NCBI GenBank assembly: GCA_036260415.1
Contig: DASZZX010000125.1
Location: 1 to 21,418, forward strand
Source: DASZZX01 sp036260415
GTDB lineage: Bacteria > Actinomycetota > Nitriliruptoria > Nitriliruptorales > JAHWKO01
Length of the DNA: 21,418 nt
Direction of reading: 5' to 3'
The stretch's first letter is position 1. The number at the start of each line of letters is the position of its first letter. The translations under genes were made by a program, and so were the position numbers. Under the pieces are notes generated by a model that saw only the letters and a list, made by a program, of their open reading frames with translations, ran no database searches and was not told where the DNA came from. This document shows positions 14,432 through 21,418 of this stretch, piece by piece.

Positions 14432-15541
14432 GTGGCCCGCACCGCCTACACCTACGACCCGAGGTTCCTGCTCCACGACACCGCCGTGGACGAGATCCGG
14501 CTGCCGACCGGGCAGGTGCTGGACCCCGAACCCAAACCGGCCAGCGCGCGGGTCGTCCGCCGCACCGCGCAGCTGGTGGCCAACTCGGGCCTGCTGAACG
14601 ACCTTGTGCAGCTGCCGGCGAGGCCCGCCGCCGAGGAGGACCTCCTGCTCTTCCACACCCCCGGTCACGTCGACCGCGTCCGTGCACTCGCCACCAGCGG
14701 AGGCGGGATGCTGGACGGCACGCCGGTGGCCCCCGGCTCCTGGGACGCGGCCATCCTCGCCGCCGGCACCGCCATCGCCCTCACCGACGCGGTGCTCGAC
14801 GGCATCGTGCAGCGCGGCTTCGGCCTGCTGCGCCCTCCCGGGCACCACGCGGCCGCCGACCGGACGGGCGGCTACAGCCTGTTCAACAACGTGGCGCTGG
14901 CAGCCCTCCACGCCCGGCGGCGGGGTGTCGCACGCGTCGCGATCGTCGACTGGGACGTCCACCACGGTTCCGGCACGCAGGCAGCCTTCTGGGACGACCC
15001 GACCGTGCTGTTCGTGTGCCTGCACCAGGACAACTGGTTCCCGGCGGGCCTCGGGCCGGCCACCGACATCGGTGGTGACAGCGCGCTGGGCGCCACCGTC
15101 AACCTGGCGCTGCCGCCCGGCACCGGCGACCGCGGGTACCTGCGGGCCCTCGAGCGTGTGGTGGTGCCGATCCTGCGCCAGTTCCGTCCGGAGCTGCTGC
15201 TGATCTCGGCAGGGCAGGACGCCAACCTGCGCGACCCACGCGGGCGGATGCTCGTCAGCATGGACGGCTACCGGGCGATGGCTGCGGCACTGCGGGAGGT
15301 GGCGGACGACGTGTGCGGCGGCCGGGTCATCGCCCTGCAGGAGGACGCCTTCTCGGCCGAGTACGCCCCCTTCTGCACTCTGGCTGTCGCCGAGGGCCTG
15401 GTCGACGTCCGGACCGCCGTCGTGGACCCCCTGCAGGGCGACAGCGAGCTGCTGCAGGCGAGGAGGGAGCTGCGCGTGGCCCTCGACGACGCGCTCCGAC
15501 AGACCGTCGAGTCGCTCGCCGGCTTCTGGGGACTCGGCTGA
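14432..15541 (+). CDS. HDAC-family (class II-like) deacetylase with the catalytic Tyr replaced by Phe
   Basis: 369 residues of the histone deacetylase/acetylpolyamine amidohydrolase superfamily. Active-site His pair H138-H139 in RPPGHHA, zinc ligands D175 and H177 in DWDVHHGSGTQ, and third ligand D263 in SAGQDA are all present. Where relatives have E-G-G-Y-S, this protein has E304-D-A-F307-S: the transition-state Tyr is Phe and both Gly are gone, although the following EYAPFC still aligns with the family. Activity may be reduced, altered or lost. The substrate is unknown (acetylated protein, polyamine or small molecule). GGAG lies 5 nt before the GTG start. It sits between DUF2520 and panC, overlapping panC by one base (TGATG), so it is probably in the same operon. 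It is not part of the usual actinobacterial order there. Confidence 0.9.
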   Translation: MARTAYTYDPRFLLHDTAVDEIRLPTGQVLDPEPKPASARVVRRTAQLVANSGLLNDLVQLPARPAAEEDLLLFHTPGHVDRVRALATSGGGMLDGTPVAPGSWDAAILAAGTAIALTDAVLDGIVQRGFGLLRPPGHHAAADRTGGYSLFNNVALAALHARRRGVARVAIVDWDVHHGSGTQAAFWDDPTVLFVCLHQDNWFPAGLGPATDIGGDSALGATVNLALPPGTGDRGYLRALERVVVPILRQFRPELLLISAGQDANLRDPRGRMLVSMDGYRAMAAALREVADDVCGGRVIALQEDAFSAEYAPFCTLAVAEGLVDVRTAVVDPLQGDSELLQARRELRVALDDALRQTVESLAGFWGLG

Positions 15542-16563
15542 TGCACACGGTCGAGACGGTCGCGGACCTGCGCCGGAGGGTGGCCACACTGCGCGACCGC
15601 GGCGCGCGCATCGGTCTCGTCCCCACGATGGGAGCGCTGCACGCCGGTCACCTGGCACTGGTGCGCTGCGCGGTGGAGACGACCGATCAGGTGATCGTGT
15701 CGGCCTTCGTCAACCCGCTGCAGTTCGCGCCGCGGGAGGACTACGAACGCTACCCGCGCACGCTCGCCGCCGACCGGGCAGCGCTGGAGACGCTCGACGG
15801 CGGACCACCGGACCTGCTGTACGTCCCGAGCGTCACACAGATGTACCCGAACCGGCGGCCCGAGGAACGCGTCAGCATCGCCACCACCGTGCACGTCGCT
15901 GGCCTCGCCGGCCGATTGGAGGGGGCGTCGCGCCCCGGCCACTTCGACGGCGTGTGCACGGTCGTCATCAAGCTGCTTCACCAGGCCGAGCCCCATGCGG
16001 CCTTCTTCGGACGCAAGGACTACCAGCAGCTGCTGGTGATCCGTCGGATGGTCGCCGACCTCGACATGCCGGTCGAGATCGTCGGGGTCCCCACGGTCCG
16101 CGAGCCGGACGGCCTGGCGATGAGCAGCCGTAACGCCTACCTCGACCGCGAGAGCCGGCTGGCGGCCCGCTGCCTGTCACGCGGTCTGGCGGCGGCCGTT
16201 ATGGCGGCCCGTCAGGTGGGCCCGAACGTGCCGCGCCCGTCGGCGGGGATGCTGCGTGACGCCGTGCTCGGTACCATCAGCGCGGAGCCGCGCGCGCGTG
16301 TGGACTACGTCGCGGTCGTGGACCCCGACACGCTCGAACCCCCCGACGAGGCACCTCGCGGCGAAGGGGAGAGCCGGCCCACGCGTGCACGAGGGTCCGA
16401 AGCACACGTGCTCGGTCGCCCGACCACGGCGCCCGACCCCGCAGCCCGGCACGACCCGTTGCTCGTCGCTGTCGCGGTCCACGTGGGACCTGCCCGGCTG
16501 ATCGACAACGTCGTTGTCGGAGACCAGGCGGACGAGGACCGTCTCCTGGCCGCGGTGGTCTGA
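15541..16563 (+). CDS. panC: Pantothenate synthetase with an internal insertion
   Basis: 340 residues against the usual ~280-310. It joins pantoate and beta-alanine using ATP. Motifs are PTMGALHAGH (28-37, with the nucleotide-binding H34 and H37), FVNPLQFAPREDYERYPR, GHFDGVCTVV, FFGRKDYQQL and EPDGLAMSSRN. Near the C-terminus an extra segment of about 38 Pro/Arg/Ala-rich residues (268-306) splits DPDTLEP from LLVAVAVHVGPARLIDN, a region normally joined by a short linker. It looks like a flexible surface loop rather than a domain. The ATG overlaps the deacetylase stop (TGATG). The frame is open further upstream, but the family N-terminus begins at this Met. Confidence 0.96.
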   Translation: MHTVETVADLRRRVATLRDRGARIGLVPTMGALHAGHLALVRCAVETTDQVIVSAFVNPLQFAPREDYERYPRTLAADRAALETLDGGPPDLLYVPSVTQMYPNRRPEERVSIATTVHVAGLAGRLEGASRPGHFDGVCTVVIKLLHQAEPHAAFFGRKDYQQLLVIRRMVADLDMPVEIVGVPTVREPDGLAMSSRNAYLDRESRLAARCLSRGLAAAVMAARQVGPNVPRPSAGMLRDAVLGTISAEPRARVDYVAVVDPDTLEPPDEAPRGEGESRPTRARGSEAHVLGRPTTAPDPAARHDPLLVAVAVHVGPARLIDNVVVGDQADEDRLLAAVV

Positions 16564-16629
16564 CCGCCACGGCGGCGACCCTGGACGTGGCAGGCCGGTT
16601 GGAACCGGCCACCGGATCGCCGGTGGCGG
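16564..16629 (+). other. Structured panC-panD spacer with nested inverted repeats
   Basis: The 84-nt gap holds an 8-bp hairpin GGCCGGTT/AACCGGCC (16593-16600 and 16603-16610, 2-nt spacer), then CACCGG/CCGGTG (16610-16615 and 16620-16625). An outer pair CCGCCAC (16564-16570) / GTGGCGG (16623-16629) could enclose both or compete with the second. There is no T-tract. It may act as an RNA structure that tunes panD expression or as a weak terminator. Confidence 0.4.
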
Positions 16630-16647
16630 AACGACACGGGAGACGCC

Positions 16648-17031
16648 ATGCGCCGCTTCATGATGAAGTCCAAGATCCACCGCGCGACCGTGACGGCGGC
16701 CGATCCCCAGTACGTGGGCTCGATCACGCTGGACGCCGCCCTGATGGCCACGGCCGACCTGCTGCCGCACGAGCAGGTCCACCTGCTCGACATCGACAAC
16801 GGCGTGCGTCTCGAGACGTACGTCATCGCGGGTGAAGCCGGCTCCGGTGTGGTCGCGGTCAACGGCGCCGCCGCGCGGCTCGTCGACCCCGGGGACAAGG
16901 TCATCATCGTCAGCTACGCCGGGCTCGACGACGCCGAGGCGCGCCGGCACGTGCCCACGGTCGTGTTCGTGGACGACGCCAACCGGGTGACGCACATCGG
17001 GCCGGAGATCGCCGACCTGGCCGGCGCGTGA
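16648..17031 (+). CDS. panD: Aspartate 1-decarboxylase
   Basis: 127 residues. It decarboxylates L-aspartate to beta-alanine, the co-substrate of PanC. It is made as a proenzyme that cleaves itself to create a pyruvoyl group: the cleavage site Gly24-Ser25 is seen in YVGSITLD at exactly the family position, which also confirms ATG 16648 as the start. Other typical blocks are KSKIHRATVT, VHLLDIDNGVRLETYVI, GEAGSGVVAVNGAAARLV and GDKVIIVSYA. GGGAGA lies 4 nt before the ATG. It is separated from panC by a structured spacer, and its stop overlaps the following small ORF (GTGA). Confidence 0.97.
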   Translation: MRRFMMKSKIHRATVTAADPQYVGSITLDAALMATADLLPHEQVHLLDIDNGVRLETYVIAGEAGSGVVAVNGAAARLVDPGDKVIIVSYAGLDDAEARRHVPTVVFVDDANRVTHIGPEIADLAGA

Positions 17032-17183
17032 GGCCGGCCCACCAGGTGCACGCGGTGGCGGCTGACGACCGGGTGGTCCGCATCACCCGCGTGCGCGCCC
17101 TGGGCCCGCGGCTGGCGGAACGGAACGCGGTGGTCGCCGGGCGGGTCACGTCCGACGCCCCGCGCCGTACCGGCGAGGGGTGA
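17028..17183 (+). CDS. Putative 51-residue small protein between panD and coaX
   Basis: The GTG overlaps the panD stop (GTGA), and the TGA (17181-17183) lies 4 nt before the coaX TTG start, so the frame fills the gap exactly. By hand count 48 of 51 codons end in G or C, while only 30 of 51 second positions are G or C, the pattern expected of coding DNA here. The peptide is Arg/Val/Ala-rich (ten Arg), starts VRPAHQVHAVAADDRVVR, and ends in a polar tail, with no signal peptide or membrane helix. I do not recognise it. It may be a true small protein, a relic of a larger gene, or an ORF mainly serving translational coupling of panD and coaX; the coaX ribosome binding site (GAGGGG) forms its last codons. 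Confidence 0.55.
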   Translation: MRPAHQVHAVAADDRVVRITRVRALGPRLAERNAVVAGRVTSDAPRRTGEG

Positions 17184-17187
17184 GCCG

Positions 17188-17954
17188 TTGCTGCTCGCCG
17201 TGGACATCGGCAACTCGCAGACCGTCCTCGGTGTCTTCGAGGGAGCAGAGCTCGTCCAGCACTGGCGCCTGTCCTCCGAGACGATGAGGACCTCCGACGA
17301 GGTCGCACTCATCTTCCAGGGCCTGTTGGCGTTCGCGGACCTGTCGTTCCCCCGCGACCTCCACGGCATCGTGATCGCCAGCGTGGTGCCGACCGTGACC
17401 GAGGCGCTGCGAGACATGGTCGATCGCTACCTCGAGTTCCCGCCGGTCGTGGTCGAGCCGGGGACCCGCACCGGCGTGGCCATCCGCACCGACAATCCCA
17501 GGGAGGTGGGTGCCGACCGCATCGTCAACGCGGTGGCGGCTCACGAGCTGTACGGCGGACCGGCAGTCGTCGTCGACTTCGGCACCGCCACGTCGTTCGA
17601 CGCCGTCAGCCGCGACGGCACCTTCATCGGCGGGGCCATCGCTCCCGGCATCCAGACGTCGGTGGACGCGCTGGTGTCACGCACCGCCCGGCTGCCCAAG
17701 GTCGAGATCGTGGCGCCGAAGAGCGTGATCGGGACGTCGACCGAGACGTCCCTGCAGTCGGGCATCGTGTACGGCTTCGCTGGTCAGGTCGACGCGGTCG
17801 TCGAGCGCATGCGCGACCGCCTCGGTCCCGGCGTGACGACGGTCGCGACCGGCGGCCTGGCCAGCGCGGTGCTGGAAGCCTGTCGCACCATCGACCACCA
17901 CGATCCGTGGCTGACCCTGAAGGGGCTGCGGATCATCTGGGAGAGGAACACCGG

Positions 17955-17958
<4 letters not shown>
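17188..17958 (+). CDS. coaX: Type III pantothenate kinase
   Basis: 256 residues. It phosphorylates pantothenate to 4'-phosphopantothenate, the first committed step to CoA; type III enzymes are not feedback-inhibited by CoA. Motifs are LLAVDIGNSQTVLGVF at the N-terminus (D6, G8-N9), the REVGADRIVNAVAA block with the conserved catalytic Asp, the phosphate-binding DFGTATSFD (130-138), GGAIAPGI, and the final ATGGLA. It starts with TTG, supported by GAGGGG 7 nt upstream (17175-17180) and by the family N-terminus beginning there. Its stop overlaps the lysS start (GTGA). It follows panC and panD, linking pantothenate synthesis to its use. Confidence 0.96.
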
Positions 17959-19469
<1,511 letters not shown>

Positions 19470-19473
19470 CCGT

Positions 19474-19508
19474 CCGTGGCAGAGCGCCCGGCTGCGTGCG
19501 CTCCACGG
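19474..19508 (+). terminator. Stem-loop after lysS, putative terminator
   Basis: Starting 5 nt after the lysS stop, CCGTG (19474-19478) and GAGCGC (19482-19487) pair with GCGCTC (19498-19503) and CACGG (19504-19508), leaving a 3-nt bulge and a 10-nt loop. There is no T-tract, as is common in high-GC actinobacteria. It would separate the lysS operon from the protease gene. Confidence 0.45.
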
Positions 19509-19597
19509 CAGGGACCGGCATCGCGGACAAGGGCGCCCGCAACCGGGTCACGCCCCGGCTCGTTGCCTACCGAGGAGCCGTCCACCGCAGGCCGCTG

Positions 19598-21418
19598 GTG
19601 TCCCATCCTCGCCTCGTCGCCGCCGCGCTCGCCGTGGCGGTCGCCGCGGGCACCGCACCCGCGACCGAGGCGTCCCCGGCGGAGGCAGGCTGGAACATCC
19701 AACAGGTCAACGCCCCCGCGGCGTGGCGGGCGGCGACCGGGGCGGGCGTGACCATCGCGGTGGTGGACACCGGACTGGACCTGGACCATCCCGAGTTCGC
19801 CGGCAGGCTGGCGGGCGGTGCCACGTTCGTGGGGTGCCATGACGCCCCCGACGGGTGTGGTCGGGGCCACTGGCTGGACGGTGAGCCGCGAGCCACCCGC
19901 GACGCCGCGCATGGCACGCACGTGGCGGGGATCGCCAGCGCCGCCGTCGACGACGGCGGTATCGCTGGCGTGGCCCCGGCAGCACGCCTCCTGGCGGTCA
20001 AGGTACTGCGTGGCGGCGGACACGGCGGCACGGCGACGGAGGTGGCCGCGGGCATCCGCTGGGCGGTGCGCCGGGGCGCCGACGTCGTCAACCTCAGTCT
20101 GGGCACACTGCCGATCGTCGGCAGCGGCACCTCCCTCCACGCCGCCGTCAGGGAGGCGGTCGCCTCCGGCGCGGTGGTCGTGGCCGCGGCCGGCAACGAC
20201 CACGTCGGCGTCTGCCGGGAACCGGCCTACGCCCCGGAGGCCGTCTGCGTGGTGGCGACCGACCGGCGCGAACACAGGGCCTCCTACTCCAACCTGGCCG
20301 TCGACGCCAGCTGGAACGTCGTCGCCGCACCCGGCGGTGACGACCTGTTGTGCAGCGAGGCGGTGCTGTCGACCTACCCGCCGGCGCTGCGACCAGTGTG
20401 CTCGGAGGGGCGCGGTTACGAGGCGCTCTCCGGGACCTCGATGGCCGCTCCGCACGTCACCGGCACCGCCGCGCTGCTGCTGTCCCAGGGCCGGGCGGCC
20501 AGCGACGTCGTACGGCTGCTGAAGTCGACCGCACGCACCCCCGGCCGGTCGCAGCGGGGCGCCTACACGCCCGTCTACGGCTACGGGATCGTCGACGCGG
20601 CGGCGGCGGTCGCCGCCCCGTTGCCCGGACCGGTGGTCGAACGCCACGCCGGGCAGGACCGGATCGAGACCGCCGTGGCCGTCGCGCGCCGTTCCTACGA
20701 CCGCGCCGCCACCGTTGTCCTGGCCCGTGCCGACGCCTACGCCGACGCGCTCGCGGGTGCGCCGCTCGCCGTCCACGCCGGCGGACCGCTGCTGCTCAGC
20801 GCCTCCGACCGGTTGTCGCCCGCCACCGCCGGCGAGATCGAACGGCTCGGCGCGACCCGCGCCGTGCTGCTGGGCGGGACCAACGCGCTGAGCCAGCAGG
20901 TCGTCCGCGACCTGCAGCGACGTGGCGTGGAGGTCCGCCGCGTCGCCGGCCACGACCGCTTCGCCACCGCCGCCGCCGTGGCCCGTCAGCTCCCGCGCGC
21001 TGCGGAGGTGGTCGTCGCCGAGGGTGCCCACACCGACCCGGACAGAGGCTGGCCGGACGCGCTGAGCGCCTCCGGTCTCGCCGCCGTCCAGCGTCGTCCG
21101 GTCCTGCTGGTCACCCGTGACGTCCTGCCCGAGTCCACCGCCGCTGCGGTCGCCGGCGACCAGGACGTGACGATCGTCGGTGGCCGCGCGTCGGTCAGCG
21201 ACGCGGTGGCAGTCGAGCTGGACCGCCGCGCTGGGGCCGTCCGCCGCCTCGCCGGCGCGGACCGCTACGGCACGTCCGCCGCGGTCGCGGGCGATGCCGA
21301 GGCCCGCGACCGCGGCGGACGTGCCGTAGCGGTTCGCGCCGGCGAGGCGGCGGACGGCCCCAGCGCGGCGGTCCAGCTCGACTGCCACCGCGTCGCTGAC
21401 CGACGCGCGGCCACCGAC
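19598..21418 (+). CDS. Secreted subtilisin-like (S8) protease with CWB2 repeats; 3' end not reliable
   Basis: The frame is open to the window edge. From GTG 19598 the N-terminus (SHPRLVAAALAVAVAAGTAPA) is a signal peptide. The peptidase S8 domain starts at once, near residue 31: catalytic D57 in VAVVDTGLD, H105 in HGTHVAGI, S281 in GTSMAAPH, and oxyanion N200 in AGND. No I9-type propeptide is visible. From ~350 there are two CWB2 repeats (YADALAGAPLA, AVLLGGTNALS, WPDALSASGLA, VTIVGGRASVS) and the start of a third (RLAGADRYGTSAAVA), so the enzyme should be bound to the wall. After 21292 the sequence is the reverse complement of its own preceding 117 bp, so the residues beyond are probably artefactual. 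AGG lies 6 nt before GTG 19598; GTG 19496 is an alternative but lies in the preceding stem-loop. Confidence 0.85.
   Translation, partial: MSHPRLVAAALAVAVAAGTAPATEASPAEAGWNIQQVNAPAAWRAATGAGVTIAVVDTGLDLDHPEFAGRLAGGATFVGCHDAPDGCGRGHWLDGEPRATRDAAHGTHVAGIASAAVDDGGIAGVAPAARLLAVKVLRGGGHGGTATEVAAGIRWAVRRGADVVNLSLGTLPIVGSGTSLHAAVREAVASGAVVVAAAGNDHVGVCREPAYAPEAVCVVATDRREHRASYSNLAVDASWNVVAAPGGDDLLCSEAVLSTYPPALRPVCSEGRGYEALSGTSMAAPHVTGTAALLLSQGRAASDVVRLLKSTARTPGRSQRGAYTPVYGYGIVDAAAAVAAPLPGPVVERHAGQDRIETAVAVARRSYDRAATVVLARADAYADALAGAPLAVHAGGPLLLSASDRLSPATAGEIERLGATRAVLLGGTNALSQQVVRDLQRRGVEVRRVAGHDRFATAAAVARQLPRAAEVVVAEGAHTDPDRGWPDALSASGLAAVQRRPVLLVTRDVLPESTAAAVAGDQDVTIVGGRASVSDAVAVELDRRAGAVRRLAGADRYGTSAAVAGDAEARDRGGRAVAVRAGEAADGPSAAVQLDCHRVADRRAATD
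21176..21418. repeat. 117-bp near-perfect fold-back inverted repeat at the window end
   Basis: The left arm 21176-21292 and right arm 21302-21418 are reverse complements across a 9-nt loop (GATGCCGAG), with a single mismatch (G at 21260 against T at 21334). The right arm runs exactly to the last base of the window. The arm lies within coding sequence for a CWB2 repeat, so the right arm is antisense protease gene. The best explanation is an assembly or library fold-back at a contig end. Confidence 0.97.

Noticed and set aside
15313..15540. Upstream in-frame extension of panC into the deacetylase gene
   Set aside because: The family N-terminus begins at Met 15541 and the TGATG overlap is typical of this operon; the extension is out-of-frame deacetylase sequence.
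19496..19597. GTG 19496 as start of the S8 protease
   Set aside because: It lies inside the probable lysS terminator stem-loop and would put ~34 polar residues before the signal peptide.

Overview
The window is about 21.4 kb of very GC-rich DNA (strong G/C bias at third codon positions, frequent GTG and one TTG start, start/stop overlaps of the ATGA, GTGA and TGATG kind). Gene content and order match a locus conserved across Actinomycetota: DUF2342 metalloprotease - tilS - hpt - ftsH - folE - folP - folB - folK - DUF2520 - panC - panD - coaX - lysS, the order known from Mycobacterium tuberculosis around Rv3626c-Rv3598c. Two secreted proteins carry cell-wall-binding repeat 2 (CWB2) domains, and several enzymes carry Pro/Ala/Arg-rich insertions. 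I therefore infer a deep-branching high-GC actinobacterium, possibly of the Nitriliruptoria/Euzebyales type; the lineage is an inference, not proven.

Layout. 1-2.1 kb: the 3' end of an unidentified gene with a disordered tail, convergent with a membrane HD-GYP phosphodiesterase gene (minus strand). 2.1-4.9 kb: divergent from HD-GYP, a membrane protein with a degenerate GGDEF domain, overlapped by a secreted CAP-domain protein with three CWB2 repeats, then a small Gly/Thr-rich secreted, membrane-anchored protein. 4.9-8.05 kb: DUF2342, tilS, hpt. 8.05-8.37 kb: a non-coding region with a 47-bp tandem repeat and a putative promoter in a palindrome. 8.38-10.37 kb: ftsH. 10.5-13.5 kb: folate genes folE-folP-folB-folK. 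13.5-19.5 kb: DUF2520 reductase, an HDAC-like deacetylase, panC, panD, a 51-codon small ORF, coaX, lysS. 19.6 kb to the end: a secreted subtilisin-like protease with CWB2 repeats, open at the window edge.

How the genes work together. folE, folP, folB and folK cover GTP to dihydropteroate. The DUF2520 protein (candidate ketopantoate reductase), panC and panD make pantothenate, and coaX phosphorylates it towards CoA. tilS and lysS serve translation, hpt purine salvage and ftsH membrane proteolysis. HD-GYP and the degenerate GGDEF protein suggest c-di-GMP signalling near genes for secreted wall-bound proteins.

Most of the window is a conserved housekeeping locus and I see no complete new defence or mobile system. 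Best leads: (i) an HDAC-family protein inside the pantothenate cluster with Phe where the catalytic Tyr is expected; (ii) an overlapping small ORF between panD and coaX; (iii) TAGNNT-8 nt-ATG arrangements suggesting leaderless transcripts of hpt and folB; (iv) an exact 24-bp in-frame duplication in folK; and (v) a 117-bp nearly perfect fold-back inverted repeat ending exactly at the window edge, which probably marks an assembly or contig-end artefact in the protease gene.
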